Source: Vitellaria paradoxa (taxonomy: Eukaryota > Streptophyta > Magnoliopsida > Ericales > Sapotaceae). Taken from it: 64,000 nucleotides of DNA. Below, one piece after another: positions 12,400 through 24,698 of the stretch (positions within the stretch are counted from its first letter, which is position 1; the number at the start of each line of letters is the position of its first letter). The stretch spans positions 45,954,026 to 46,018,025 of the forward strand of contig CM034240.1 of NCBI GenBank assembly GCA_019916065.1. Reading direction: 5' to 3'. The notes under the pieces were generated by a model. That model saw only the letters and a list, made by a program, of their open reading frames with translations. It did no database searches and was not told the origin of the DNA. The translations under genes and the position numbers were made by a program.

Positions 12400-13789
12400 T
12401 CTTGGTTTCATGAAACACACCCAGATAAATAGACAATAAACAAGAAAACAAACGAACCCAAAATGAGACCAACTACAAAGCCATGCTCTGTGACTAGGAT
12501 TCAGAACAATAGAATGAAAATAAGAAACAAAATCACCTAAAAAGATTGGAGCAGGAATGAAAGAAAGCAAAAATTTAAGAAACCCACAGTGCTAGAGAAT
12601 CAAATAGTCCAAAAATGAAGGCTAGAATACCTCTAATCAAATACCAAGGTCGTGAAATGGCGCTGTATCGACATACATGAAAAAGATGAATTGAGACACA
12701 CAAGTTTGGTTTGTAAGTCTAAAAAGATAGTTGAGTAAAAAAAAAACAAAAAACCAAACTCTCGTGGGAGTGAAGGTCCCAGCGACTTACCCAGCAAGGA
12801 ACTACAATCCAAAGACAGACACTGCCAATTTCCTAACCAAACCCAGTGAGCTTAAGAACTTATTAAACTTTTACTAAGGAAGTGTGCCAAAAATAAATAA
12901 AAAATCCCAAAAAAATAAAGTAAAAAAAAGTTAAACTAATTCATAACAAAATTAGAAATAATTAAACTTTAGTAGATCAATTTAATTATGAATTCACACT
13001 TAAATCTCCTCACACACTATTTAATATTATTATTGGAGATTAAAAAAAAATAAACTAAACATGCACCAAGGAATGAATTGGAAATACTTAAATTCCCTTA
13101 GCATAATTCCATATATAATGCTCAAGGTTATACAAGTGATATTCTAAGTGCACGTGTGAACTAAGAATCATCAAAGCAAATACAATGGAACATAAATTTA
13201 TAAATGCTGGGATAGAACGAGTTCCAAACCATATGTTGCAATTGGGCAAAAAATTAAAAAGAAATTTAACCATTTTCAACTTATATTTCTCCCTTTTTTT
13301 GGTGCAATCTATTGTGCATGATGGCTTTCACACGTTTATGAGTAAGTAACTTTTCCCTTAAATCATCATTTCTCAGAGGGTGGTTATTTTGATAACCGAC
13401 ATATCATTAAGGGGCTTCTCACTGGTCCCATCGATGGCCCTTTCACGCTTTTCTTCCTAAACCCAAAATTTACTTAAAGACAAAGAGGAGAATTCAATCC
13501 GACAGATGTAAAAATAGTGTGACATTGTACCAAGTAAGAATCAATCTTATGTTTTAATCAATTTAGAGAATCACAAACATAACAAAGAATATGCAATGTG
13601 TGTTATGAGAAAGAAAATTAAGCAAAGCAAGTAACATACGTTAATGATGTTCGATCCATTTATTCTAAAATTCCAAAAAATGCAATTAAGAATATGATAG
13701 ATAAAATGTAACTTCATAATTTTTCATGCTCCTCTCAGCGCAAGTTACTCTATTTTTTTAAATAAACAAAATTTAAGAAATGGCACACA
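12400..13789. other. Non-coding spacer of the Copia element between pol and the extra open region
   Basis: I see no coding similarity on either strand. It contains A-rich runs and short open frames only. This long spacer is a feature of large SIRE-type elements, but here it could also hide decayed coding sequence. Confidence 0.5.
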
Positions 13790-15330
13790 TACCTAAAGAA
13801 GTTCGAAAGGATTCAAACCTATAGCAGCAAAGGGCTTGGTGAAGAGGTCAATAAGTTGAAGGTTAATTTGAACATGTTCTAGATTGATGGTATTGTCTTC
13901 AACAAGATCACAAATAAAATGGCATCGAATATCAATGTGCTAAGTTCGAGAGTGTTGGACAGGGTTTTTAGAGATACTAATAGCACTATTATTGTCACAA
14001 TATAATGTCATGAAACTTGTTCAACTCCATAGTCAGCAAGCATTTGCTTCATCCATAGGAGTTGAGTGCAACAAGTTCCAGTAGCTATATATTCAGCCTT
14101 AGCAGTAGAAAGAGATATAGAATTTTATTTTTTTACTAAGCCAAGCTACAAGGTTATTACCTATATAGAAACAACCACCAGAGGTACTTTCCTATCATCT
14201 ACATTCCCCGCCCAATCAGCATCAGAATATCCAGACAAAGTCAAATTAGTATCATTAGAAAACCAAATACCATGCTCAACAATTCTATTTACCTATTTAA
14301 TGATTTTTTTACAACTTATATGAGATTCTTTAGGAGAAAACTGATATCTAGCACAAAGTCCAACACTGAAAGTAATACCAAGATGACTAGCAATTAAGTA
14401 CAACAAACTCCTTATTATGCATCTATACATGGTTTCATTTATAGGTTTACTAGATTTATCTTTAGATATTTTGTATTACTCATAGGGTCTTAGCATGTTT
14501 AGCATTATTCATACCAAATTTCTTAATAAGATCCCTAGCATACTTAGACTGGGAAATGAATATACCATCATTCATTTCTTAACTTGTAAGCCTAAAAAAT
14601 AATTTAATTCCCCCATCATACTCATCTCAAAGTTATTTTTCATGTGATCACCAAATTTATGAGCCATAAAATCACTAATAGATCCAAACACTATATATCC
14701 ACATATATTTGAACATTAAAGATGTGCTTAGACGAGTGTTTCAAAAAAGTATTTTATCTATAGTGCCTCTAGTAAAACCAGAATTGAGTAGAAAACTTGT
14801 GAGTCTATCATACCATGCTATAAGTGCTTATTTTAAACCATACAAAGCCTTTTCAATTTATACACATGGTTTGGAATGTGTGGATCAACATAGCCTTTAG
14901 TTTGCTAACATAACCCTTTTCTTTTAAAAATCCATTTAGAAACGCACCTTTGACATCCATTTGAAAAAATTTAATTTTGAGAAAACATGTCATTGCAAAC
15001 AAAATTCTAATGGATTCAAGTTTAACAACTGGTGCAAAGGTTTTATCAAAATCAATTCCCTCAATTTATGTGTAACCTTGTGCAACTAACCTGGCTTTGT
15101 TTCTAGTAACAGCCCATATTCATCAGTTTTATCATGTGAGGAACGTGGAATTAGGGTCCAAATATCATTCCTAACAAACTGTCCAAGTTCTTCTCGCATA
15201 GCAGATTACCAAAATTCACTGCTTAAAGCTTCTTTGAAATTTTTAGGTTTTGTGGATAAGACATAACGCATATAACTTACCTCATTTTGTATTTGATATC
15301 TTGTCTTCATCCCATCTTTAACATCCTCAA
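13790..15330 (-). pseudogene. Reverse transcriptase/RNase H region of the Copia element, degenerate
   Basis: Minus-strand fragments match the Copia reverse transcriptase in order: DVKGAFLNGFLKEKG near 14940, the KALYGLK block near 14840, a YVDD-region remnant near 14700 where the catalytic motif is disrupted, and GLQVKK...ISQSKYARDLIKKFG near 14540. The RNase H C-terminus (HIDIRCHFICDLVEDN and FTKPFAAIG) lies near 13820-13930. Many stops lie between these blocks. The strings were read by eye from the reverse complement. Confidence 0.82.
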
Positions 15331-15379
15331 GCACTTATGATATAGGATGGTTTAGCTTTACTCTTGAGGATGGCTACAA

Positions 15380-16560
15380 CAAATCTTTCACTTTACTTTG
15401 GACAGTTTGTTAATTTTCTCTTGATGGCTTATTGTCTCCAAGTTCTTCTTTATCTTCTCTTTCATTTTCATTAGGAATCAAGAGGTTGCTATCGATCTCG
15501 TGTTCTTCAATATCTTCCAATCCATCGCCATAAGGTAGTTGTGCCAATTTGAGGTACACCCTATTTGCTATGTAACATGCAATATTTACTACCTCTACCC
15601 AAAATTTCTTATATAATATTTTTCCATGGAGCATGATGCCGGCCATCTCCTGAAGGACTCAATTTTTCCTTTCTATTACACCATTTTGCTGTGGAGTCTT
15701 AAGAATTGAGAACTCATGTTTAATTCCCTATTTATCACAAAAGTTAGCATATTTTGAGTTCTCAAATTCTCTACCATGATTTGTATGGATTCTCGTGATG
15801 CATCCAATTTTCCTTTGCTTTTCCTATTATAATCTTAAACATAAAGATTTGAAAGAGTTAAATGAATCAGATTTTTCAACAAGAAACTCAACCCATGTAA
15901 ATATGGTATAATCATCAACCATCACAATAATGCAGGACTTACCAACATGCTTTGAGTGCGTGTGGGTCCCATCAAGTCAATGTGCATTAGATAAAGAGGA
16001 TTCTTAGTCCTCAGACTTGTTACATTTTTATGTGGAGTTCTTGTTTGTTTACCAAGTTGACAAGGTCCACACAGTCTTATGGTCATTATTCATCAAAGGT
16101 AAATCTCTAATGGTCTATGCCTTGGCTAATTTTAAAAGATCATGGAAATTAATATGACCAAGACATTGGTGTCACAATTCAGTATCACTCAAGGTGGCTG
16201 AATTATACACTATACCACTAGAATTAACCAACATAGTAATTATCACGCATAATTGGTTCTTCATTAGAGTTCAAAATCTTACATTCATTTTTAGAAAAAT
16301 GAACTGCATGCTTGGCATCACATGGCTGACTAATGCTTCTAATGTTTGCCTTTAATCTTTCGACGTAAAGTAAATTTTTTAAATATTTAAAACCAAGAGT
16401 AGAGATTTCACCTCTACTTTTCACAACAGATATGGAGGCTTGATTTGTAGGATCTAAAAGTTGAGTTGAAGCCTTCACAAATGCTTTTGGATTTGAGTTT
16501 GCTTTGTAGTCCTTAGTATCTCTTATCTTGACAAATCCCAGTCCACACTTGTCTGTAGCA
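15380..16560 (-). pseudogene. Protease/integrase region of the Copia element, degenerate
   Basis: On the minus strand, 16224-16478 encodes a protease/pre-integrase linker (GFKYLKNLLYVERLKANI followed by SISQPCD). Near 16120-16180 is the integrase zinc-finger remnant HQCLGHINFHDLLKLAKA. The integrase core follows near 15950-16080, with the block IDLMGPT and MVDDYT. At 15410-15646 is the distal integrase block MLHGKILYKKFWVEVVN. Several stops and frame changes interrupt the reading, so no active enzyme is expected. Confidence 0.82.
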
Positions 16561-18765
16561 CCTTGTTATGAATCCAAGATATCATGTAAACTTTTTAAAG
16601 GCTTGCTTAACTTTTCTTGAGTTCAACTAATTCGTTTAACTTTATTGCAATTTTTTTCCTTCTCTTCAAGTTGGTTTTTAAGTATCACATCTATGTCTTT
16701 CAAGATCTAGTATTCTTTTTCAAGCTTGTGTAAAGGATCTTCAACTTCGCCATGTTGAGCTGCAAGAGTTTGTATTTCCTTCTTCAGGACTCGAATATTA
16801 ACTTTCAACCTGCCATTTTCATTTAACAACTTTCGATTCATTCCAATTAATTCAGACTTATCATCTTCACTAATATATTCTTCATTATCAAACGAGAAAG
16901 AAGAAGAATGAATTGAATTAACATTTGAACACTCACCAATCTTAACAGAGCTATTTTGAGAAGATTTGGACTTACCTATATTTGTGTAAAATTTGGTGAC
17001 ACGTGGTAAGTTCTTCTCATTTAAGTCTGTTATGAAGGCTGTAAAGTTGTTAAAGGAGTCTTTGTCTTCAAATTCAGTTTTTGTGGTCTCCTTGTCAAGT
17101 CATCCCAAGTAACACTAAAGCTCTACTTTGATTTTTTATTTTTCTGTTGACTAGGATATTCTTAGGAGATGTGCCCGTAGTTATGGCACTTGAAGTGCTG
17201 AATTCTTTTGTTCTTCGAACCTCTTTGTTTGCCTTCATTATCTTTACTAAGTTTGAGGCTTTTATTTTCTTTTCAGACTTGTTGAAATGTTTTTCTGTGG
17301 AGGATTGGACTTCCTTACCTATCGCTTTTGAATAAGTGATTTCAGCCTCTTGGCAAGAAACAATTTTCTCATCCTCTATGTCAAAAATATCACTGTACAT
17401 AAGAGCTCTAGTGTCTTCTTTGATTACCTTAAGAGCCATCCCTTTTGACTTCTTAGGCTTTATCACATAGCTTCAAAAGTCTAAAAAGAGCCAACCAAAT
17501 CTTACAAACTCATCTCATTTATATTCCTCATCTTTTAAATTGCTGTAACCTTTGACTCATAGGAGAAAAGAAGTGAGCGAATAATCTTTTAGTAATTTAG
17601 GGTTAGTGAAAACCAAAAATATATGGAGAAAATCTCAAAAATGAACACACAAAAGCGAAAGTAAATAAGGCACAAGATTTAATGAGGTAGAACCCTAGAA
17701 CCACTTTTAGGTAAAAACCTCGAGTCTATGAGGCGACCATACCTAAAAATTAATCCACTATAAAATCAAAATTACAAGAGTTTTCCGTACATGACTTGAC
17801 TTGACACTTGTCCTAGTCTGAGTACTTCTTACTTGTTAGAACCCGCAATAAATCTTCTCCCGTGTGATTGACTCCGTTCTTGAACCGAACGGAACCTCCT
17901 AGAACCCAGAGATGTTCCTGATCCTTCAAACCCTTGAAGCCAAGATCGAATGTTATTCTTCTTGTTTCATACTTTTGATTGCCTCTACCACTATATTTTC
18001 TTGTTTTTCGAAAGTGATTCAACTAGGTCTGGCAGAATATGTGATATTTATATACACTCCACCCGTTTCTAATATGGAAGCAGAATAAGAATAGAATATG
18101 TCAGAAATCTGCAAGCAGCTCAAATCTCGCTCACACCATATTTAAAATAAATTAACTTTTTATTTCAATCTTTACACTAAGGAACAACTTGATCAACACA
18201 AGACTTAATACGAAAATTTACACATTTTATGCTCAATAACTCGCAATTGTTACACCAAAAAATTTAACCTTACAATTAGAAATTGGCTCACCAAGATTGA
18301 AGCAGGAATTCATAATGTCAATAAGACACCCTTAAAATGATCAAAAGTTTCTGACTCCCTTATCCATAATTCTTCAAACTGATTAGCGAGTCGTTGTAAC
18401 TTAGACTTTTCACTGTAGTGTTTTCCCTCATGTGTCAGTTCCAGAGTCTACCAGGCTTCTTTTGCAATTCAACAATTGGAGATCCTTCAGAACTCATCAG
18501 GGCTGACAGCTGCAAAGACTGCATTGATGGCCTTCAAGTTATATTCAACATTCTTTGATTCCTCATTTGTCCAAATCAATACACTTATCTTGTTCAAGGT
18601 CTTCAATTTTTATCTTAGAGTGCTCTAACCTTTTCGAACAACATTCTAGACTTTAACATTCATGGACATCAAGGACACTATCATTCGGGCCTTCCAGTAG
18701 GGATAATTCGAACCATCAAACCATGGGAGATGAGTACTTGATCCTTCTTCACACGATAGATCCAT
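16560..18765 (-). pseudogene. gag region of the Copia element, degenerate, split by a nested LTR
   Basis: The reading starts at the ATG at 18763-18765 with MDLSCEEGSS, followed by the PWFDGSNYPYWKARM block typical of Copia gag N-termini. A frame break soon follows. Gag similarity (DIMNSCFNLGEPISNCKV) reaches about 18260, is interrupted by a nested insertion, and resumes with KIIRSL...YESKVTAI near 17580. A zinc-knuckle remnant CHNYGHIS...EYPS lies near 17150-17200; its start is intact, but one later codon is a stop and the last cysteine reads as tyrosine. Lysine-rich sequence follows. The remnant cannot make a full protein. Confidence 0.8.
17595..18260 (-). mobile_element. Nested solo LTR inside the Copia gag region
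   Basis: Gag similarity is broken between NCKV (ends near 18262) and KIIRSL (starts near 17593); in related elements these two blocks are almost adjacent. The inserted stretch has LTR-like character on the minus strand. It has a GTATATAAATATCAC TATA-type site near 18045, and near 17650-17720 the arrangement CTCGAGGTTTTTACC ... AAATCTTGTGCC seen in many plant Copia LTRs. Terminal bases are not certain; a TAAATT on both sides could be the target duplication. No coding region of its own is visible. Confidence 0.6.
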
Positions 18766-18816
18766 TGATGATAGCTTCTCAAGATCTCAACTTCGTCAGT
18801 AAAAACTGAAATAGGC

Positions 18817-18836
18817 AAACCTACTCTAATACCCAT
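18817..18836 (-). other. Primer-binding site of the Copia element
   Basis: Directly inside the 5' LTR the minus strand reads ATGGGTATTAGAGTAGG. This resembles the usual plant Copia primer site complementary to the 3' end of initiator tRNA-Met (TGGTATCAGAGC), with an extra G and a few changes. The position and similarity fit a decayed primer site. Confidence 0.7.
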
Positions 18837-19581
18837 TGAAAAATATGTGCAAAGCATAATATCAAATAAATAAGTGTGGAAAATTGAAAAAACTCACGAA
18901 TTAAAAGTGGCACCCAAATTGGAAAAACCATAAACTTCTTTCAATATAAAATGGGTTGCAAAGCAACAACCACAAAGTTACACAATTGAAAAACCCTCAA
19001 TCCCTTGTGTTGAGACTTTGCACATATCATAACGATAAACCCTCATTAGTTAATGACCAATCCTCAAACCTAAAGATCAAAAACCTAAGTGTATGATGAT
19101 TTCTAGCTAAGTGAAAAAATTGAGAACTTTTTGTAGTAGTATAGGCAATGTAGCTTCATTCTCTACATTGAAACCCTAGAAGAAGGGTTCAATATATAGT
19201 AGCTTCAGAATCCAGTTCGAATCAATAATTTCCAAAATAGGATCAACAACTCGTTGGGGTGAGATTGCCAGTAAGCTTCCAACTGCCTTGACATCAATTC
19301 TGTTTTTTTCCGAGCGAATTAGCCAGCGAAGTTAGCAAATGATCCAATGAGCTTTCGTATTTGCTTGACACCTATACTGGACTTCCCAGTGACTAAGCTA
19401 GCGATTCCAGCGAGTTTCCTAGTGATGAGTTAAACTTGAACACTGTTCTTTTGAACTTTTTAGCTTCTAAATAACTCGATAACAAGTCTTTGTACTAAAC
19501 CACTCAACCACTTTCTAAGTACATAGACTCAATAAGTACTCATTGGATTGTTCACGGTTTGCCAACCTTTAAAAATTAACA
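18837..19581 (-). repeat. 5' LTR of the Copia element
   Basis: On the minus strand it begins TGTTAATTTTTAAAGGTTGG and ends CATATTTTTCA, matching the other LTR along its whole length (for example the shared CTCATTGAGTC, GAACCCTTC and GTTTTTCCAATTTGGG-type blocks). The TG...CA ends are intact in this copy. Confidence 0.88.
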
Positions 19582-19586
19582 AACAA

Positions 19587-19890
19587 ATATAAATATATTA
19601 AACCAAATTCTTAATTAAAATATTTCAAAATTGAATTGTATAATTTGCCACTTTTATTCAATTAATTCTATTTCATTTTATGAACATTAAAATTATTTTG
19701 CCCATCAATTCCAACTCATCTAGTTAGGCTTAACGGACTGGCTCCCAGCTCTTTGTTTTTTTTTACTATTCTTCTACTCTTTTTAAATCTTAACCATCTG
19801 TTTCATCTAATGGCTAAAAATGCACTTTTTTTTTTTTTTGGTGAATCCTATTCTATTAACTTTTCCTTTCTAATTCTTATCCAATATTCT
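19587..19890. repeat. Module X, left copy (continued after the Copia insertion)
   Basis: This continues the match to 51890-52175, including a CCCATCAATTCCAACTC block and a TTAACCA...GTTTCATCTAATGGC block. The long hydrophobic open frame that starts here at 19753 is T-rich and is not conserved in the right copy, so it is not called as a gene. Confidence 0.8.
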
Positions 19891-20155
19891 TGCTCCAATG
19901 CAAATCTGCACATCAGTTTTTGTCTTTTTCTCACAAAAGAAACCCATCTCTCTTATAACAAATTTCTTACCAAAAAATTGGAAAGTTCGAATTTACCAGC
20001 TTTTTCTTATAGTTTAAATTGGATTGATTAAGGACAAATCTGACAAATTAAAGATTTCAAGAATTGAAAGAGTAAATTATTTACTGTATCACAAAAGTTC
20101 AAACTTCTGAAATGATTTTGGGGGTGGAATTCGTTCGTGGGTTGTCGTTGTAGGG

Positions 20156-20491
20156 GTGTTTTTGCCTCCGTGTATTGATTGCGTTTTGTTCTCTACATTT
20201 TCCCAAAACCTGTTCGCTTATCTGCTTCCTTTGACGATTTGGTTTTATATGCACAATGCATTGTTGCTGATCTCTCTTATTTTAGGTGTCTTTTGGGTTT
20301 TTTCTTCAAACGTTCGACCATTGGTGCTTGCGGTGAGTGCTCACTGTTTAATCTGGTTATCATTTTCCTTTGCTCATTTTCCTTTTAGGTTGTTGCTTGA
20401 TATAAACAATACTGCTTTCTGGGTTTTCAATTTGGTCTTCATGATTGAGGAGATAAACCATGACTCATCACAAACAATTTTTCACACATAA
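20156..20491 (+). other. Uncertain 111-codon hydrophobic open frame
   Basis: The frame begins MFLPPCIDCVLFSTFSQN and is rich in Leu, Phe and Val, with three or four stretches hydrophobic enough to be membrane segments. It resembles no family I recognise. T-rich plant DNA readily gives such frames, and the TTTTAGGTGT-like context could also be the 5' untranslated or intronic part of an unrelated gene. This stretch (19890-20800) has no match in the otherwise paralogous region near 52180. I do not claim a gene. Confidence 0.15.
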
Positions 20492-20807
20492 AAGTTATGA
20501 TCGGAGGTATGGCCGGTGCACAATGCTCCGGACCATTGTCAAATCATCTTGGCCATTAAATTTTCTTTGAAGAAATTAGCGGCTCCCATTGATCCTTTTT
20601 TTTTGGCTTCTTTGTTTAACTTTTTATCATGGATTCAGATTTTGTTAACACTTAAAATTATTTTTTAACTTATAATTTTTTAATAAATATAAATTGAATA
20701 TTCTCTTAAAAATAAAAAAAATAAAAAATAATAGATTAGTAACTAAAAATAATGTAAAGATGATATAATTTTTTTTTCCTCGAACCAATTGCGTACGAGA
20801 GAATTAG

Positions 20808-21160
20808 TGGGTTGTTTCGGGAGATTAACATGCCAAGTTTTATTTATTTTGGTTAGTTAAACCTCCGCTGGACATTGCCAACCTGGCCTAGTTTTCATTG
20901 ATGATGCCCTCCACAAAACAATTGCACATGATTGAGTGTTCCCATGGCATCTTCTGTGCATTTTCAGGGAATCCAAACACCTTGACTATGGGAATTGAAG
21001 GAGTTGGAAGGTAAGAAGTCTTAAGCATTAATTCAACGAGTGGGCTAGCCAGACAAAGAATAAACTGGTAAATGGGCCAGCCAGACAAAGAATAAAACGG
21101 TTATCGAATAATCAGATCGTCATGTGCTGAGGTGGGTTCCTTGCAACATCATTGATGTCC
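20808..21160. repeat. Short dispersed module M1, diverged copy
   Basis: This is a diverged copy of the module at 1-430. It keeps the conserved blocks GATGCCCTCCACAAAAC and TTCCCATGGCATCTTC and a GCCAGCCAGACAAAGAATAAA block that is tandemly repeated (two units near 21045 and 21085). It lies directly before the decayed glycerol kinase module at 21190. The matching place near 52180 lacks it, which suggests a deletion there. Confidence 0.7.
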
Positions 21161-21189
21161 CTATAAGCTTTTTCATTTTATTTTATTTT

Positions 21190-22085
21190 CTTTTAAAGTG
21201 AAAATCTGAAAATAATTTACTTTGGAATTAGGCTGATTATTTCTATATCGATCTGTTTTTAAGTAATTTATTTTTAAGTAATTTATCGGCATATAAAATG
21301 AGTCAAACCAATTATAGGGTTCACATAATTACCCTCATAGTAAACTAAGATTGCATTTGTATTTTGGATTTGAAATAAAAAAAAATTTGTACTAATTATT
21401 TAAGAAGAATTATCCAAATATAATTGTAATTTTAGATAAAAATTTCATCATGGATTTTGGATTAAAGGTACAGTTTGGACATCATGAATTTGAACAATAT
21501 AAACCATAATTTTATGATGGATTTGAGTTATCACATCAAAATAGTTATCTAAAAACTTTCATAAATGTGGTTTTATCATTTTAGATAGTAGTAACATCAC
21601 TATATTTTGATACAAATTAAGAAGAATTTCTATGTATTATTGACATAATTTAATTTTATCACTTATAGATATAAATACAATTTAATCTTAAATTTCTTGA
21701 TTTCAACCTCTAAACCATTCAAACATATTCTAAACGTAGAATTATTTTAATCATAAGAACATTCAAATCTATTATGAAATTATGGAAAAAAAAAGTTTAA
21801 CATGACTTAGGAAAGGGACACTAAATCCTTTCATATAATAATATAAGCTATACATTCAGATAGTGACTTACTGTTCTGTTGTAAATTACTTAGCCCCTTG
21901 TAGTATAATTTTAGCAATTATTATTGTCAAAATTTGTATTGGTGATCTCATCTTATTCAAGCGTGATCTTCCTTTGGGCATATGACTGAGATTGTGTAGT
22001 TGCGCTGCCGGTGAGTGAGTCTAGCAGTTTGCTTCTAGTTATACGTATCTCATTTCTACACACACCCCTCTTTTGTGATTTGTAG
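21190..22085. repeat. Module leading into decayed GK exon, copy near 22 kb
   Basis: This stretch is homologous to 52190-53118, and its first part to 5270-5869 plus 7521-7855. It ends in an intron 3'-end-like stretch (TTATACGTATCTCATTTC...TTTGTGATTTGTAG) that matches the end of the third intron of the glycerol kinase gene at 32580-32623. No coding sequence precedes it. Confidence 0.75.
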
Positions 22086-22320
22086 GCAGTTAGCTCGCCC
22101 AAAGAGTGGTGAGACCAGTTGACATAGAAACAACTTTTGGAGCAGCCCATCAGCTCTTGGAGCAGCTATTGATTGGGGTTTGGACAGAAGATAAGGCAAA
22201 GTTGTGGAGAAATTTATCACTGTAAATCCAACACTGCTAGAAGAACTAAGGAAGAAGAAGGTGGAATCTTGATGCAAAACTGTTTCAATATCTTTCGATT
22301 TTGTCGATCTATCTCTATGA
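22086..22320 (+). pseudogene. Decayed last exon of glycerol kinase (copy 1)
   Basis: This matches the final glycerol kinase exon at 32624-32869 base by base over most of its length, including the preceding acceptor TTTGTGATTTGTAG. Recognisable blocks encode RPVDIET-like, GVWT-like and RKKKVES-like residues, but insertions and deletions break the frame. The block corresponding to AALGAAYAAGLAVG is partly lost and replaced by a short duplication around a GCTCTTGGAGCAGC motif. The terminal stop is shifted. No upstream exons are present, so this is a relic of a truncated duplication. Confidence 0.85.
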
Positions 22321-24698
22321 CTGATTATTTTTCTTCACATTCTAACACCTCCCCATCAGAGCTCTTTCTTCATATTATTATTATTATTACTATTTATGCT
22401 TTGTAGCTAGATTTGTGAATGGGGAGAAACATTTACTTTGGTTAAGCTTATATCATAATAAATGTTGATTATGTGATATTGCAACCATCTTATCAACTTA
22501 AATAAAAGCATATATATATTTATTGCTTCGCATACACTGTACTGCAAGAAAAGTATTCATGAATTGGTTGTTAATTCATCAGGTCCACCTGGAACATAGG
22601 TTACCTCTGTTTGTGGAATGCTAAGCCTTCGTTCGAAACTCTGAAAATTGCTGAAAAATATTAAAAATTTTTATAAATTATTTATTTTATATCATTACAC
22701 GAATTATGAACTCACATCTTTTATCAAATTTTATTATTTTTTGTCACTCCAAATACACCTTAAAACTATCTTAATGCTGTTGATTCACTATAGTAATACA
22801 AAACAAAAACAACTAAATATAATTAATGCTGAAACAGAACACTGTTTTTTTGAATTTGCATTCATCAAGTTCTGATATTCAGGTTTTGAGTCTGCTGCAA
22901 TTGTTTGGTTCGAACGAACACATGCGCAGCGGCTTCCATCCGTGTGTGTGAAGAATCGATTTATTCTAGAAAATTGACGCCGATTATTTCAGAAACAATT
23001 AGTGAATGGAAAAATTAATTTTAAGAAAATAGTGTTCAACACTAGAATCAATTCAGGAATTTTTTATTCCAACTTCTAAGAGTTGTGAGTTTTATTTTAT
23101 TTTATTTTTTTGATATAAAACAATGATTGTTACATTTTTTTTTAAACAGTCAATCTTAAGACTAAATCGCCTTTGTATCTCCATTATAAAATTTTCTACA
23201 CTGCAAAATTCTGTTCACTGTTTTGTATCAATTCTATACATAGGGATGGCAATGGTTAAGATTGGGGTCAAGTATTGCCTTTATCATTTCCAAATCCATT
23301 AGGTAAAAAAAAAATACTCGAACCAGGAGAGTACCTGACGGATACTTTTATTAGCTACTATCCCTTAACCTATAGGTAATTGAATGCCATCGGGTAACCA
23401 TATCTTTCAAATATGAGACAGTTATATCAAGAACGATAATTAAAAATAAGGATTAAAAAATTTTTTGAATACAATAATTTTATAAGTAATTTTACAACTT
23501 CAAAGAAAAAAAAAAGATTCGTATCCATGTGTTTGTTGCATTAAGAACCAAATCCTAGATTTAAAATAAATTATTTGGTATTAGAATTTTGAGTTATTTG
23601 CCATTAATTAAAAGGTATCTGTTTTGAACACAATATATGTAATTTACTATCCAAATTAATGGTATTAATTGCATAAATTAGTGTATTGGGTAATTCGAAT
23701 GGATAATCAAGTAATTAATACTAGTAATTAGGTAATACCTGTTAGGTGCCCTATCGTCGAGGTAATCAGGATGGGTTTGGTAATACTAGTAGGGTACACT
23801 ACATATATCGTCCTTGAACCCGAATGTGTGATGGGTAATTTTTTTTAAAACAAAATTTCTGTATTTTTTTTTTTAAATTTCTGGACAGAATTTCTGCACG
23901 GTTTTTATTTATTTTCTGCAGGGTTTTATTTCTGAATTTTTTCTGCACTGTTACAACATTCTGTATTTACTAAACCGTATATTTTTTCTTCAAACAGTTT
24001 TTTGCACTGCACAGTTTCAATATTTTTCTCGTCTTTGGTTTTTTCAATTTCCACGTCAAACATAATGACAAGAATTTTCCTCTCAGTTGCTTTATTGGGT
24101 TCATAAATTCGATGAGCAAAAAAGGGGTAAATTCAAAGAGAATTTATTTTCTGTTTGGAAATTGACATGAGTGTAGTTTGACTAGATGCTTACTCTTTCG
24201 TATAAAAATTTCGCCTACTAGCACTTGTCTCTTCTACTCACACTATCACAATTATACCTTTTTTTTTTCCCCCTCCCTTGTTACTCTGGATTAAAGATAT
24301 GACCAGGGAACAAAAAAATAAATGAGAAAATTATTAATTTATGTAATTTTTCTATACGTAATCAAGTAAAAATTAAATTTTTTAATAAATATTTATTTTA
24401 ATTTTATTTTTAACTTAATAAAAAATAAAATAATTATTTTGTATTTCATTTTATATTCTTATCATAATTTCTTCACTTTTCTTTTCTATATGCAAATCTA
24501 TATTTCAAGCATACTTAATGAAATTCAAAAATGTGTAGGAGAACCATATAAAAATTTGGGCATAAAACACACACACACACACACGAAGCAGTCATAAATT
24601 TCATAATATAATTCTTTCAAACAAAGCACCCAGAACCATTTTGCATACATACATAAGTAAACATATATATTAAAGCAAACCATAGGTAGATAATTATA
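22321..24698. other. Intergenic: GK downstream flank and AT-rich sequence
   Basis: From 22321 to about 23600 this matches the stretch after the other GK relic (53333-54600), and its first part matches the flank of the main GK gene (32990-33090). A MITE-like insertion shared by both copies lies near 22615-22760, ending CACTCCAAATACACC. From about 23241 a GGGATGGCAATGG-type start marks a further dispersed repeat. An (AC)n microsatellite is at 24567-24584. I see no gene between 23600 and 24698. Confidence 0.6.

Larger units (their letters stand above)
9824..19581 (-). mobile_element. Ty1/Copia LTR retrotransposon, SIRE/Maximus-like, degenerate
   Basis: This 9758-bp element is inserted into module X. 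The two LTRs are 9824-10564 and 18837-19581 and are clearly homologous but diverged. Flanking bases AACAT (9819-9823) and AACAA (19582-19586) are the likely 5-bp target duplication with one change. The empty site survives near 51885. Read on the minus strand, the order is LTR, primer-binding site, gag, protease, integrase, reverse transcriptase/RNase H, an extra open region, polypurine tract, LTR. Integrase before reverse transcriptase defines Copia. The large size, tRNA-Met-type primer site and extra open region after pol point to the SIRE/Maximus lineage (inference). All coding parts contain stops and frameshifts. Confidence 0.92.

Noticed and set aside
17147..17335. Plus-strand frame opposite the gag zinc knuckle
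   Set aside because: It is a shadow; the minus strand carries the recognisable CHNYGHIS remnant.
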